Origin: Tannerellaceae bacterium | Lineage (GTDB): Bacteria > Bacteroidota > Bacteroidia > Bacteroidales > Tannerellaceae | NCBI GenBank assembly: GCA_031259845.1 | Contig: JAIRKZ010000004.1 | Coordinates: 1 to 57,867, forward strand | Length of the DNA: 57,867 bases | Direction: 5' to 3' | Shown here: positions 1 to 9,718 of the stretch, piece by piece | Layout: every line of letters begins with the position of its first letter | Position numbering within the stretch: the stretch's first letter is position 1 | Program-made: the position numbers and the translations under genes | Notes under the pieces: generated by a model | Database searches by the model: none | What the model saw: only the letters and a program-made list of their open reading frames with translations | What the model was told of the DNA's origin: nothing

Positions 1-115
1 TGACAAAGATGGCGAGAAACAGGTATGGCAGGATGAAAACAGTTCGGATAGCTTTCAAACGGCAAGTAAAAATTGGAAAGTGATTTATTTGTTTGGCGAT
101 GCTTTAATTTATTAA
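1..115 (+). CDS. C-terminal end of an unidentified protein (partial)
   Basis: An open frame starting at base 2 runs 37 codons to a TAA at 113-115, so the gene begins outside the window. The visible tail is polar and ends in the hydrophobic stretch WKVIYLFGDALIY. I do not recognise the family. It lies just upstream of, and co-directional with, the two exported paralogues that follow, so it may belong to the same cluster. It is too short for a functional call. Confidence 0.45.
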   Translation, partial: DKDGEKQVWQDENSSDSFQTASKNWKVIYLFGDALIY

Positions 116-128
116 AAAAGTGTATTAT

Positions 129-173
129 ATGAAAAAGTTATTATCAGTAATTCTATTGCTCAATGGGCTATAA
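129..173 (+). pseudogene. Possible decayed signal-peptide start
   Basis: An ATG at 129 opens 14 codons reading MKKLLSVILLLNGL and then a TAA. A Lys-Lys start followed by a leucine-rich run is what the first half of a Sec signal peptide looks like, but the frame stops before any mature protein. It may be the leftover start of a lost member of the neighbouring exported family, or chance. No coding signal continues in this frame before the next gene at 204. Confidence 0.2.
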
Positions 174-203
174 TTTATATATAATTAAAAAAGACAGACA
201 GTA

Positions 204-938
204 ATGAACTATAAAATTTTTCTATTTACAGTATTGAGTTTGCTTACATGTGGGTTAAATGCACAAATAGCAATCAATAAAAAAGTGACGTGGGACTATC
301 CTGTGAAACCGGGAACCGAAGAATGGAAAAAGTGCAATTCTCCGGAAGAAATATATCAGGCGCTACAAATCCCTGAAAATGTATTAAAAACGATAGATAC
401 AAAATCATTGGCGCAAATCTGTTTAAATTATCCTGCACCTGCGGTTTTCTATCTTTTCAATACCCCTCAGCAGGGATTTGACGGATTTTACAGGCAATTT
501 AACGGCATACAGGAATTAATGCGCAGGAAAGACGCAGGCTCTCATCTGCTGAATAAATATGCAGGCATGTCCATGAAAGATTTCAACCCGTTATGGACAC
601 TTGAAGAACAGGGAAAATTCGTGGAAAAATTTTATTACATGGAATTATTCCTGGCACAGCCAGTCATTATGCAATCGTTCAGCAAAGAAGAACGTAAAAT
701 CCTAATGAAGGAATCCTTAAATAAATTTGATATGAAGCTCTCGCGGGGAGATTTGTTTGGAGGCCTTAATCCCATGGCTACCGTATGGATTATGGCACGG
801 GCATTGCATACCGAAAACAAATTGAATCTTGATATGACAAATTATTCAACAATAACCCATTCCCTGGAATCGGGTCTGCTGACAGATTTTGATGCAATAG
901 CTGTTTATCAACAAGTAAAATCATATAGCAATGAGTAA
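204..938 (+). CDS. Exported protein, tandem paralogue 1
   Basis: A 244-residue protein with a clear Sec signal peptide (MNYKIFLFTVLSLLTCGLNA, about residues 1-20, probable cleavage after LNA) and therefore probably periplasmic or outer. I do not recognise a named family. It resembles the next gene, also 244 residues: both have a 'YPVxxGTEEW' segment after the signal, a middle 'K..L..Y A' block and a late 'M/ATxxxMAWIM/ATVWIMARA' segment, so the two look like an old tandem duplication. The next ORF starts 8 bp before this one stops, implying translational coupling. Enzyme motifs are not visible. The context, upstream of a T9SS-secreted Cys/His protein, would suit a partner, inhibitor or immunity role, but that is inference. 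Confidence 0.7.
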   Translation: MNYKIFLFTVLSLLTCGLNAQIAINKKVTWDYPVKPGTEEWKKCNSPEEIYQALQIPENVLKTIDTKSLAQICLNYPAPAVFYLFNTPQQGFDGFYRQFNGIQELMRRKDAGSHLLNKYAGMSMKDFNPLWTLEEQGKFVEKFYYMELFLAQPVIMQSFSKEERKILMKESLNKFDMKLSRGDLFGGLNPMATVWIMARALHTENKLNLDMTNYSTITHSLESGLLTDFDAIAVYQQVKSYSNE

Positions 939-1665
939 GTTTGTTTTTTGTCCGTTAATGTTCATTTGCTGTTTCTTCACCCGGTGTGCAGACGATAATA
1001 TGATTGGCGATATACCGGATGGTTTGATAGTAACGCAGGGAGAATGTCTGCCGGATGTAGAAGACAGATATGTATACCCTGTTATATATGGGACAGAAGA
1101 ATGGTATTCGGCCTCCATGGAAGAAAGAGAGGAGTTAAGTCAGTTATCCGGCGACAGGATAAAAACACTGTCTTCATACGCTTTAATCCGCAGCCTGCTG
1201 GATAAACCGAGGATATGGTTGGACTACCTTTTGTCGAGCAGTTTATCCCCGGTTGCCATATGCGACAGGATTATATTTTCAAGCCATAACAGCGTTCCCG
1301 AATTTGAAAAACGGGGAGATCGTGTACAGGCGCTCATCTCGTATTATGCCGTCGTCAGTCTTAACTGTTATGGGCAGACGGATTTCGATACTCAGTTGAA
1401 AGTGCTCGAAGTCTGGTTTATCCGCGATGCGATACTCCATGCGATGAATGACGCCCAAAGAAAGCAGGCCGTGGCTCTGCTGCTGCAGAAACATAAAAAA
1501 AAGCAGTCGTATAACCAGGCTACGCTGGTTGCGATGGCATGGATTATGTATGAAGACCGGTATCCGCCCATTGTGGAGCATTACAAAACCATAAAGTTAA
1601 CCAAGGAACATTATTTCGAAAAAAAAGATAATATTATTTCGTTTGCAAAAAAATATTGCGATTAA
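931..1665 (+). CDS. Exported lipoprotein-like, tandem paralogue 2
   Basis: A 244-residue protein starting MSKFVFCPLMFICCFFTRC, which reads as a type II signal with a lipobox-like FTRC. Cys19 would be the lipidated residue, followed by Ala-Asp-Asp as often seen in Bacteroidetes surface lipoproteins. The mature part is alpha-helical in character and aligns by eye with the preceding protein (YPVIYGTEEW against YPVKPGTEEW; ATLVAMAWIM against PMATVWIMAR). It overlaps the upstream gene by 8 bp and precedes the T9SS cargo by 12 bp, so the three are probably one operon. The family and function are unknown to me. Confidence 0.7.
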   Translation: MSKFVFCPLMFICCFFTRCADDNMIGDIPDGLIVTQGECLPDVEDRYVYPVIYGTEEWYSASMEEREELSQLSGDRIKTLSSYALIRSLLDKPRIWLDYLLSSSLSPVAICDRIIFSSHNSVPEFEKRGDRVQALISYYAVVSLNCYGQTDFDTQLKVLEVWFIRDAILHAMNDAQRKQAVALLLQKHKKKQSYNQATLVAMAWIMYEDRYPPIVEHYKTIKLTKEHYFEKKDNIISFAKKYCD

Positions 1666-1677
1666 ATTGGAAAAATT

Positions 1678-3072
1678 ATGAGAAAGATCATATTAAGTTT
1701 TATATTATTAAGTATGCTATGTTCATACATGTATCCACAGTGTGCCCCTACATATACTAATACGAATGTATCTACTTGCAATAATTATGCGATTGCTGCA
1801 GAGTTGGCAAGTTGCGAATATACAACCGCCCAAAAGGCTAGTATAAGAAGTTCTGTACTGACCGAATATGCTCCTATAGGAATCACAGCTGCCGATATTT
1901 TGGATGAAGCCAGTGTAGCATATAACTGTCATGCGTATGCCTGGCATTTGACGGAAGAACGTACAAACCGGGTTTTGATTTATCAAACTGAGAATGGAAG
2001 CGCTAATCTCAATAAATATTGGAGTGGTACGAATCCCTGTTTTATTGAATGTACCGAAGCAAGCGCCGAGAAGATATTTTATTATGCAGGAGATCATTCT
2101 GCCGTAAAATCAACTGTTTCCGGGAAATACGAGTCCAAGTGGGGGCAATACCCCTTAGTCAGGCATTCGCCCACCCAGGTTCCGGATATATATATAGGAG
2201 CATCCCGCAGATATTACAAGAGAAATAACATTACCATCAGCGGCCCCTCCGCTGTTTGTTCCGGTTCTTCCGCCAGCTTTACTGTAAGCAATGCTCCGTC
2301 TGGTTATACCTGGAGTAAAAGCTCCAACCTCACCCTCTCTTCCACTTCCGGCAATACGGCCACATTCACCGCGAACGCGAGCGGCCCCGCGTGGGTAAGC
2401 GTCGTGGTGAACGGCACGGAAGTAAAACGTAAAACGCTGTACGCCGGCGTTCCGCAAACGGCAGACTTTTCCGGGAGCTGTGGCGGCCCCGAAACGGGCA
2501 GTACCGGTTTATTTACCGGAAGCGCAAGCCCCGCTTCAAGTTCGTACGGCATAGACGCATTCGAGTGGAGCGCATATCCCGGCTGGACGGTGGTTTCGCA
2601 TCCCAACTTCCCGAGCAGCATTCCTATGGGCAAGGTGCGGATTACGCGCACCAGTTCCTCCGCATACACCACAACGCCCGTATGGGTGCGGGCGCACAAC
2701 AGTTGCGGCTGGAGCGATGAAAAACAGGTAGGGACGCTATCCTCCTCGTCATATTACAGCATGTCGGCCGGGCCGAATCCCGTATCGGATGTGCTAAGCG
2801 TGCTGATTGAGGAAGACGCGGCGGCATTGGCCCTGTTCGAGACGGCAGGCGCTACGGTATCCGGCGCCGGAACTGCCGCGAGGGCAAAGCCTGTTTATAC
2901 GATACGCCTGTACAGCATTATGGGTGGTGCGCCGGCGCTTCAGATTTCCGCCAATGAAGCGGGGACGGTTCAGCTCAACGTAAGCAGCCTGCCGGGTGGC
3001 ATTTATGTGCTCCATGTGCACGACGGCACGGAAAATCCGCCGCTCACGCAACGCATCGTCATCTCCCATTAA
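1678..3072 (+). CDS. Type IX secretion cargo with N-terminal Cys/His domain
   Basis: A 464-residue protein with a signal peptide (MRKIILSFILLSMLCSYMYPQ). Residues about 80-185 hold the motifs YNCHAYAWH, DHSAVKS and SKWGQYPLVRH. The spacing of a Cys-His pair, a later His and Lys-Trp-Gly resembles papain-like (NlpC/P60 or CHAP-type) cysteine hydrolase domains, so a peptidase or amidase role is possible but not shown. An Ig-like segment (about 190-250) follows. The last 90 or so residues carry a T9SS type A sorting domain (GPNPVSDVLSV near its start, GGIYVLHV near its end), which directs Bacteroidetes cargo through the outer membrane. The first half is AT-rich and the second half clearly GC-rich, suggesting a mosaic gene. 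Confidence 0.75.
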   Translation: MRKIILSFILLSMLCSYMYPQCAPTYTNTNVSTCNNYAIAAELASCEYTTAQKASIRSSVLTEYAPIGITAADILDEASVAYNCHAYAWHLTEERTNRVLIYQTENGSANLNKYWSGTNPCFIECTEASAEKIFYYAGDHSAVKSTVSGKYESKWGQYPLVRHSPTQVPDIYIGASRRYYKRNNITISGPSAVCSGSSASFTVSNAPSGYTWSKSSNLTLSSTSGNTATFTANASGPAWVSVVVNGTEVKRKTLYAGVPQTADFSGSCGGPETGSTGLFTGSASPASSSYGIDAFEWSAYPGWTVVSHPNFPSSIPMGKVRITRTSSSAYTTTPVWVRAHNSCGWSDEKQVGTLSSSSYYSMSAGPNPVSDVLSVLIEEDAAALALFETAGATVSGAGTAARAKPVYTIRLYSIMGGAPALQISANEAGTVQLNVSSLPGGIYVLHVHDGTENPPLTQRIVISH

Positions 3073-3115
3073 GACTAACTCGGCGGCGCGCGGTGAAAAA
3101 AAAAATCGCGATTTG

Positions 3116-3146
3116 TTTGCAACTTGTCAGACAATCTGTATATTTG
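3116..3146 (+). promoter_or_regulatory. trp operon promoter
   Basis: TTTG at 3116-3119 and TATATTTG at 3139-3146 are separated by 19 bp. This matches the Bacteroidetes sigma consensus (TTTG, 19-21 bp, TAnnTTTG). Transcription would begin near 3153, some 20 bases before the trp leader peptide. Confidence 0.75.
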
Positions 3147-3172
3147 CTGCCGAAATAATAGAAAAGAAGATT

Positions 3173-3253
3173 ATGAATACGGTTTTAGTAAATACATTTT
3201 GGTGGCGCTTCCTGTTACTCCAAGTCGCAAGGAACGCAGAGCCGTGTATCTAA
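3173..3253 (+). CDS. trpL: trp operon leader peptide with tandem Trp codons
   Basis: A 26-codon ORF (ATG 3173, TAA 3251-3253) with two adjacent TGG codons at codons 10-11 (3200-3205); the local peptide is [10 protein letters not shown]. It starts about 20 bases after the predicted trp transcription start and ends 27 bases before a strong terminator hairpin, 102 bases before trpB. This is the layout of a ribosome-stalling leader peptide controlling transcription attenuation. GCG-TTCC (3205-3212, C3208 bulged) can pair with GGAACGC (3231-3237). GTCGCAAG (3224-3231) can pair with CTTGCGGC (3295-3302) in the loop and 3' arm of the terminator, a candidate antiterminator. The role is inferred from layout. 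Confidence 0.75.
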   Translation: MNTVLVNTFWWRFLLLQVARNAEPCI

Positions 3254-3280
3254 TCCGGGATAATAAGGATATTTTCAAAA

Positions 3281-3317
3281 GGAGGCCTGTCGCACTTGCG
3301 GCGGGCCTTCTTTCTTT
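3281..3317 (+). terminator. trp attenuator (intrinsic terminator)
   Basis: The 13-base arms GGAGGCCTGTCGC (3281-3293) and GCGGCGGGCCTTC (3298-3310) pair fully when G-U wobbles are allowed, with a 4-base ACTT loop, followed by TTTCTTT (3311-3317). It sits between the trp leader peptide and trpB, so it would decide whether transcription enters the operon. Confidence 0.8.
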
Positions 3318-3354
3318 ACGGCAACGACAGTTTAATTTTAAAGCGAACAACAGG

Positions 3355-4551
3355 ATGAAAACGTATCATGTTAATGAAAATGGTTATTATGGCGAGTTCG
3401 GGGGGGCTTACATCCCTGAGATACTTCACCGGTGTGTAGAGGATTTGAAAGATAATTACCTCAAAGCGCTGGAAAGCGAGAGTTTCCGGCAGGAATATGC
3501 GCAGTTGCTGCGCGACTATGTGGGCCGGCCTTCACCGCTTTACCTTACAGGGAGGCTGAGCCGGAAATACGGTTGCCGGATTTACCTCAAGCGGGAAGAC
3601 CTGAACCACACCGGGGCGCATAAGATAAATAATACCATCGGACAGATTCTGCTGGCCCGAAGGATGGGGAAGACGAGGATTATCGCCGAAACAGGCGCCG
3701 GGCAGCATGGCGTGGCAACGGCTACCGTGTGCGCGCTGATGGACATGGAATGTATCGTGTATATGGGGACAACGGATGTGGAACGCCAGCAACCGAACGT
3801 TCGGAAGATGCAGATGCTGGGGGCGAAGGTAGTACCGGTTACTTCGGGGAATATGACGCTGAAAGACGCTACCAACGAAGCGATACGAGACTGGTGTTGC
3901 CACCCTTCGGATACCTTTTATATTATTGGCTCCACCGTGGGGCCGCATCCTTACCCCGACATGGTGGCGCGCCTGCAATCCGTTATCAGTGAAGAAATCA
4001 AAAAGCAACTGGCCGGATGCGAAGGGCGCGATTATCCCGATTACCTCGTAGCCTGCGTGGGCGGGGGAAGCAATGCCGCCGGCACCATTTACCACTATAT
4101 AGACGATGAAAGGGTGAACATCGTGCTGGCCGAAGCCGGCGGGAAAGGCGTATACTCCGGCATGAGCGCCGCCACCATACAGCTCGGCAAAAAAGGTATC
4201 CTGCACGGAGCCTGTACCCTGGTGATGCAAAGCGAAGACGGGCAGATAGAAGAGCCTTACTCCATATCGGCCGGGCTGGACTATCCCGGCATCGGCCCCA
4301 TCCATGCCAACCTGTATGCCTCGAAAAGGGCAACTATCCTGGCCGTCGACGACCACGAAGCCCTGGCGGCCGCCTTTGAACTGACCCGGCTCGAAGGCAT
4401 CATCCCCGCCCTTGAAAGCGCCCACGCCCTGGGAGCCCTCGGCAAGCTAACCTTCCGCCCCGAAGACGTAGTGGTAGTAACCCTGTCGGGAAGGGGAGAC
4501 AAAGATATGGACACGTATTTAAACACACACACGTATGGTTTACAAGTATAA
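3355..4551 (+). CDS. trpB: Tryptophan synthase beta chain
   Basis: 398 residues. The enzyme condenses indole with L-serine to tryptophan using PLP in the TrpA2B2 complex. The PLP lysine is Lys90 in HTGAHKINN; the phosphate-binding loop GGGSNAAG lies near residues 233-240; and the family block [13 protein letters not shown] is present. I start at ATG 3355 because [22 protein letters not shown] matches the usual TrpB N-terminus. The frame stays open upstream to 3124 but would run through the attenuator. trpB is the first gene of trpBEGDCFA, the order typical of Bacteroidales, and its end overlaps the trpE start by 17 bp. Confidence 0.97.
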   Translation: MKTYHVNENGYYGEFGGAYIPEILHRCVEDLKDNYLKALESESFRQEYAQLLRDYVGRPSPLYLTGRLSRKYGCRIYLKREDLNHTGAHKINNTIGQILLARRMGKTRIIAETGAGQHGVATATVCALMDMECIVYMGTTDVERQQPNVRKMQMLGAKVVPVTSGNMTLKDATNEAIRDWCCHPSDTFYIIGSTVGPHPYPDMVARLQSVISEEIKKQLAGCEGRDYPDYLVACVGGGSNAAGTIYHYIDDERVNIVLAEAGGKGVYSGMSAATIQLGKKGILHGACTLVMQSEDGQIEEPYSISAGLDYPGIGPIHANLYASKRATILAVDDHEALAAAFELTRLEGIIPALESAHALGALGKLTFRPEDVVVVTLSGRGDKDMDTYLNTHTYGLQV

Positions 4552-5929
4552 CACAAGAAGCAAAAAGCTACTGGGCGATTTGCATACGCCGGTAAGCATC
4601 TATTTAAAGGTAAGGGATATTTATCCCAAGTCCGTATTGCTGGAAAGCTCGGACTTTCATGGCAATGAAAACAGCCATTCCTTCATCGCCCTCTGCCCCC
4701 TGGCCAGCATAGGTATCAACAACGGGGTATGCACCGCCGCCTGGCCCGGCGGGATGGTAGCCTCTTCCCCCCTGTCGTCTCCTTCGGAGAGTCTGCAAGC
4801 CTTCCTCTCCTGCTTTGAAGTAGAAGGGGAGCATAAAGACGTTTGCGGCCTGTTCGGTTACACCGCATTCGACGCCGTCCGTTACCTCGAAGAAATCCCC
4901 GTGATGGAAGCCCACCACAAAGAGAACGACGCGCCGGATATCCTCTACATCCTGTATCGCTACGTGCTGGTGTTCGACCATTTCAACAATGAACTCACCC
5001 TGGTGGAACTCCTGCAGGAACACGAAACCAGCCGGCTGCAGGAAATAGAAACAATCATAGAAAACCGCAACTTTGCCTCGTACAACTTCCAGCCCGCAGG
5101 AAAAGAAACCTCCTCCATTACAGACGATGAATACAAGGCGATGGTGCGCCGGGGTATCAGGCATTGCCTCCGGGGAGACGTTTTCCAGATTGTACTGAGC
5201 CGCCGGTTCGAACAGGCATTCCGGGGAGACGACTTCAAGGTATACCGCGCCCTGAGGAGCGTCAACCCCTCGCCCTACCTGTTCTATTTCGACTTCGGGG
5301 GATTCCGCATCTTCGGCTCCTCGCCCGAAACGCACTGCAAGATAACAAACGGGCATGCCGCCATCGACCCCATCGCCGGGACAGCCTTCCGCTCGGGCAA
5401 CATGCTGGTAGACAAACAACGGACGGAAGCCCTCCTGGCCGATCCCAAAGAGAATGCCGAACACGTAATGCTGGTAGACCTCGCCCGCAACGACCTCAGC
5501 CGAAACGCCCATCATGTAAAGGTGGATTTCTATAAGGAAGTACAGCATTACAGCCATGTGATTCACCTGGTATCAAGGGTGAGCGGCGATATTAACCCGG
5601 AGAGCAGCCCCGTACGCACTTATATCGACACCTTCCCTGCCGGCACCTTAAGCGGGGCCCCTAAAATACGCGCCATGCAGCTGATTACGGAGATAGAGAA
5701 ACATAACCGCGGAGCCTACGGCGGCTGCATCGGCTTTATCGGCCTCAATGGAGACTTAAACCAGGCCATCACCATCCGGAGCTTCGTAAGCCGGGGAAAC
5801 GTACTCTATTACCAGGCCGGCGCCGGCATCGTGGCCCAAAGCAATGACGAACGCGAACTGCAGGAAGTAAACAGCAAGCTGGGCGCCCTGAAGAAAGCCA
5901 TCGACCTGGCCGGACAACTTAAAAATTAA
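4535..5929 (+). CDS. trpE: Anthranilate synthase component I
   Basis: 464 residues. It converts chorismate to anthranilate with ammonia supplied by TrpG. Signature blocks of the chorismate-binding domain are visible: DPIAGTAFR, the [16 protein letters not shown] segment and [15 protein letters not shown]. Near the N-terminus LLESSD (residues 35-40) corresponds to the LLES element that binds tryptophan for feedback inhibition in characterised enzymes. So control at enzyme level probably supplements the transcription attenuator. The start at 4535 overlaps trpB; trpG follows after 6 bp. Confidence 0.96.
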   Translation: MVYKYNTRSKKLLGDLHTPVSIYLKVRDIYPKSVLLESSDFHGNENSHSFIALCPLASIGINNGVCTAAWPGGMVASSPLSSPSESLQAFLSCFEVEGEHKDVCGLFGYTAFDAVRYLEEIPVMEAHHKENDAPDILYILYRYVLVFDHFNNELTLVELLQEHETSRLQEIETIIENRNFASYNFQPAGKETSSITDDEYKAMVRRGIRHCLRGDVFQIVLSRRFEQAFRGDDFKVYRALRSVNPSPYLFYFDFGGFRIFGSSPETHCKITNGHAAIDPIAGTAFRSGNMLVDKQRTEALLADPKENAEHVMLVDLARNDLSRNAHHVKVDFYKEVQHYSHVIHLVSRVSGDINPESSPVRTYIDTFPAGTLSGAPKIRAMQLITEIEKHNRGAYGGCIGFIGLNGDLNQAITIRSFVSRGNVLYYQAGAGIVAQSNDERELQEVNSKLGALKKAIDLAGQLKN

Positions 5930-5935
5930 TGTACG

Positions 5936-6495
<560 letters not shown>

Positions 6496-6499
<4 letters not shown>

Positions 6500-7497
6500 A
6501 ACATACATTATACAGATTATTCGAACACCAGTATTTAGGACGCGAGGAAGCCCGCCGGATACTGCACAACATAGCCGGCGGACAATACAACGACTCCCAG
6601 ATTGCCGGGCTGATTACCGTCTTCCTGATGCGCAATATTTCCGTAGAAGAACTGATCGGGTTCAGGGAAGCCCTGCTGGAAATGCGCGTCTCCACAGACC
6701 TGTCGGAATACAAGCCCATAGACATCGTGGGGACAGGCGGAGACGGTAAAAATACCTTCAACATCAGCACGGCAGCCTGCTTTGTTGTTGCCGGAGCCGG
6801 TTACAACGTAGTGAAGCATGGCAACTACGGCGCAACTTCAATCAGTGGAGCAAGTAATGTAATGGAGCAACACGGCGTGAAGTTTACCTGCAACACGGAT
6901 AAACTTCGCGAATCGATAGATAAATGCCATATCGCCTACCTGCATGCCCCCTTATTCAATCCGGCGCTGAAAGCGGTAGCCCCGGTACGCAAGGCTTTAG
7001 GGGTACGAAGCTTCTTCAATATGCTGGGCCCATTGGTAAACCCCGTTATCCCGGCCTATCAATTGCTGGGCGTGTACAACCTGCCGCTGCTACGCCTTTA
7101 CAGTTATACCTATCAGGAGAGCGGCGCCCGTTTCGCCGTAGTGCACAGTTTAGACGGCTACGATGAAATATCGCTCACTTCCGAATTTAAGGTAGCCATG
7201 CCCGGAATGGAAAAAGTGTACACCCCCGAAGCATTGGGCTTCAGCAGATGCAGCGAAGCTGATTTGGACGGCGGGGAAACGCCCGGGCAAGCTGCCGGTA
7301 TCTTTGACAGGGTACTGCGCAACGAGGCTACTCCGGCACAAAAGAATTGCGTTGTAGCCAATGCCGCCTTCGCCATCCAGGTAATCTGCCCGGAAAAAAA
7401 TATAGCCGCCTGCATCGCCGAAGCAAAAGAATCGTTAGAGAGCGGGCAAGCCTTAGGGCGGTTTAATACGTTCCTTTCAATAAACAGTTCGCTATGA
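6496..7497 (+). CDS. trpD: Anthranilate phosphoribosyltransferase
   Basis: 333 residues. It transfers the phosphoribosyl group of PRPP to anthranilate. The glycine loop GTGGDGKNT (79-87) and KHGN (107-110) are the PRPP/anthranilate-binding motifs of the family, and the N-terminal helical part is intact. It overlaps both trpG and trpC by 4 bp, indicating translational coupling through the operon. Confidence 0.96.
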
Positions 7498-8303
7498 AAG
7501 ATATCCTTCACGAAATAATAAGTAACAAACGGGTGGAGGTAAGCGAGCAAAAGCGGGCCGTAGACTTACGAACCCTGCTAACGATAGGAAACGACTCCCT
7601 GGAACGTAAAACGCGCTCCATGAAAAACGCCCTGGCCGCCTCTGCCACCGGAATCATCGCCGAGTTTAAACGCAAGTCGCCCTCGAAGGGATGGCTGTAT
7701 CCCGATGCCATGATAGAAGACATTGTTCCCCAATACGAAAAGAATGGCGCGGCCGCTTGCTCCATATTGACAGACAAGACTTTCTTCGGCGGTTCGTTAA
7801 CCGATTTGCAGGCAGCCCGCAGACTGGTAAATATCCCGTTGCTGCGGAAAGATTTCATCATAGACGAATACCAGGTTTACCAGGCCCGTATCATGGGAGC
7901 CGACGCCATCCTGTTAATAGCAGCCGGCCTCGCCGAAAAAGAATGCCTGTCGCTGGCAAAAACAGCCCATGAGCTAAGCCTCGAAGTGCTTTTGGAGATT
8001 CACTCGGATACGGAATTGTCTTACCTGAATCCTTACATCGATATGCTGGGGGTAAACAACCGCAACCTGGGAACCTTCCATACGGATGTGGAAAATTCTT
8101 TCCATCTGATAGAAAAGATGCAACTTGCCGCCAAAGCAACAGGCTTATCCCCCTTGCTGGTTTCGGAAAGCGGTATCTCCCGCGCCGGGACAGTGAAGGA
8201 ACTGAGGAAGGCCGGATTCGGCGGATTCCTGATGGGTGAAACATTTATGAAAACGAAACAACCGGGCGAGAGCCTGCTCAACTTCACAGAAAGCCTGCTA
8301 TGA
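7494..8303 (+). CDS. trpC: Indole-3-glycerol-phosphate synthase
   Basis: 269 residues forming a TIM barrel that closes the indole ring. IAEFKRKSPSKG (55-66) carries the catalytic lysine and phosphate-binding region; LLRKDFIIDEYQVYQAR and GVNNRNLGTF are the other hallmark blocks, and VSESGIS lies near the C-terminus. It is a monofunctional enzyme, not fused to trpF. It overlaps trpD and trpF by 4 bp each. Confidence 0.96.
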   Translation: MKDILHEIISNKRVEVSEQKRAVDLRTLLTIGNDSLERKTRSMKNALAASATGIIAEFKRKSPSKGWLYPDAMIEDIVPQYEKNGAAACSILTDKTFFGGSLTDLQAARRLVNIPLLRKDFIIDEYQVYQARIMGADAILLIAAGLAEKECLSLAKTAHELSLEVLLEIHSDTELSYLNPYIDMLGVNNRNLGTFHTDVENSFHLIEKMQLAAKATGLSPLLVSESGISRAGTVKELRKAGFGGFLMGETFMKTKQPGESLLNFTESLL

Positions 8304-8947
8304 TTATAAAAGTATGCGGTATGCGGTATCCCGGTAATATCCGGCAGGTGGCTTCTATCAACATCAACTGGATGGGATTTATCTTTTACAGGAAGTCTCC
8401 GCGCTTTCTTTCCTTAAATGCCAGGGAGGTGGATGATGAGTTGCCGGCTACCCGGCAGCAGCCGGAAAGGGTGGGCGTATTCGTTAATGCCTCTGTAGAG
8501 GAGATGATTGAAACGGCCCTCCGATACAGGCTTGATTATTTACAGCTGCATGGAAACGAATCGCCGGCCGTTTGCCATACCTTATATAAAAGGGGCTATG
8601 CTCTGATTAAAGCTTTTCCTGTCTCCACAGAAAAAGACCTGATACAAACGGAAGCTTACGAAGATAAAGCAGCATACTTCCTCTTCGACACAAAATGCGA
8701 GGGATACGGCGGCTCGGGGAAACGTTTCGACTGGGCTGTCTTATCCTCTTACACAGGAAAAACGCCCTTCCTGCTAAGCGGAGGCATTACGCCCGGCAGC
8801 ATAGAAGACATCCGGCAGTTACGGCATCCCCGTTTGTGCGGCATCGATTTAAACAGCGGATTCGAAACAGCGCCCGGACGTAAAGATACAGATACGATAA
8901 ACAGTTTTGTCAAAGAAATACGAACAATTAATCCTCAAAAAAAATGA
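8300..8947 (+). CDS. trpF: Phosphoribosylanthranilate isomerase
   Basis: 215 residues, a TIM-barrel isomerase catalysing the Amadori rearrangement before TrpC. The family N-terminus IKVCGMR carries the catalytic Cys at position 5, and GIDLNSGFE near the C-terminus holds the partner region; LQLHGNES and the GGSGKRFDW block are typical. Overlap with both neighbours is 4 bp. Confidence 0.95.
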   Translation: MIIKVCGMRYPGNIRQVASININWMGFIFYRKSPRFLSLNAREVDDELPATRQQPERVGVFVNASVEEMIETALRYRLDYLQLHGNESPAVCHTLYKRGYALIKAFPVSTEKDLIQTEAYEDKAAYFLFDTKCEGYGGSGKRFDWAVLSSYTGKTPFLLSGGITPGSIEDIRQLRHPRLCGIDLNSGFETAPGRKDTDTINSFVKEIRTINPQKK

Positions 8948-9717
8948 ATCGCATAAACCAATTATTCCAAACAAAGAAAAGCGACATTCTTTCTGTCTAC
9001 TTTACGGCAGGATATCCCCGGCTTACGGATACGCCCGCTATTTTAAAGGTTTTACAGGAAAAGGGCATTGATATGGTAGAAATAGGCATCCCGTTTTCCG
9101 ACCCCATGGCCGACGGGCCGGTCATACAAGAGGCGTCAACAATCGCTTTGCGAAACGGCATGTCGCTCCGCCTGCTGTTCGAACAATTAAAAGACATCAG
9201 GAAAGAAGTGCGGATACCTCTTCTATTGATGGGATATTTAAACCCCATTATGCAGTACGGCTATGCTAACTTCTGCCAGAAATGTGCAGAAACGGGAATA
9301 GACGGCGTAATCATCCCCGACCTCCCTTTTGCCGATTACATAGCTCGCTATAAACCCGTGTCTGAACAATCCGGGCTTAAAACAATTATGCTGATTACGC
9401 CGGAAACGCAAGATGAGCGCATCCGCCTGATTGATGAGAACACCGATGGGTTTATCTATATGGTATCGAGCGCCGCCGTCACCGGAGCGCAAAAGAGCTT
9501 CGACGAACAGAAGCAGGTTTACTTCCAGCGAATCAATGCAATGAATCTCCGTAATCCCCGCCTGACAGGTTTTGGCATTAGCAATAAAGAAACCTGTGAT
9601 GCCGCAAAGGCTCATTCATCGGGCGTTATTATCGGCAGTAAGTTTGTGCAATTGCTAAACGAAGAAGCCACTCCGGGAGAGGCTGTTGATAAGTTATTCC
9701 AACTCTTAAAAACATAA
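8944..9717 (+). CDS. trpA: Tryptophan synthase alpha chain
   Basis: 257 residues. It cleaves indole-3-glycerol phosphate and channels indole to TrpB. The catalytic acids are Glu46 and Asp57 in [15 protein letters not shown], with the usual spacing of 11. YFTAGYP at 19-25 is the family start block. It is the last gene of the operon and ends 1 bp from the convergent Crp-type regulator, with no terminator between them. The nearest plus-strand hairpin with a U tract is at 10354-10390, beyond that gene. Confidence 0.96.
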   Translation: MNRINQLFQTKKSDILSVYFTAGYPRLTDTPAILKVLQEKGIDMVEIGIPFSDPMADGPVIQEASTIALRNGMSLRLLFEQLKDIRKEVRIPLLLMGYLNPIMQYGYANFCQKCAETGIDGVIIPDLPFADYIARYKPVSEQSGLKTIMLITPETQDERIRLIDENTDGFIYMVSSAAVTGAQKSFDEQKQVYFQRINAMNLRNPRLTGFGISNKETCDAAKAHSSGVIIGSKFVQLLNEEATPGEAVDKLFQLLKT

Positions 9718-9718
9718 A

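Noticed and set aside
3124-3354. Extended TrpB N-terminus from the upstream in-frame ATG
   Set aside because: It would add 77 residues translated through the attenuator hairpin; TrpB proteins start at the MKTYHVNE-type sequence at 3355.
3532-4425. 297-codon minus-strand ORF opposite trpB
   Set aside because: It lies wholly inside trpB in a GC-rich region, has no recognisable domain and no promoter. The sense strand encodes a complete, motif-rich TrpB.
4604-5566. 320-codon minus-strand ORF opposite trpE
   Set aside because: Shadow of trpE; composition-driven open frame with no family features.
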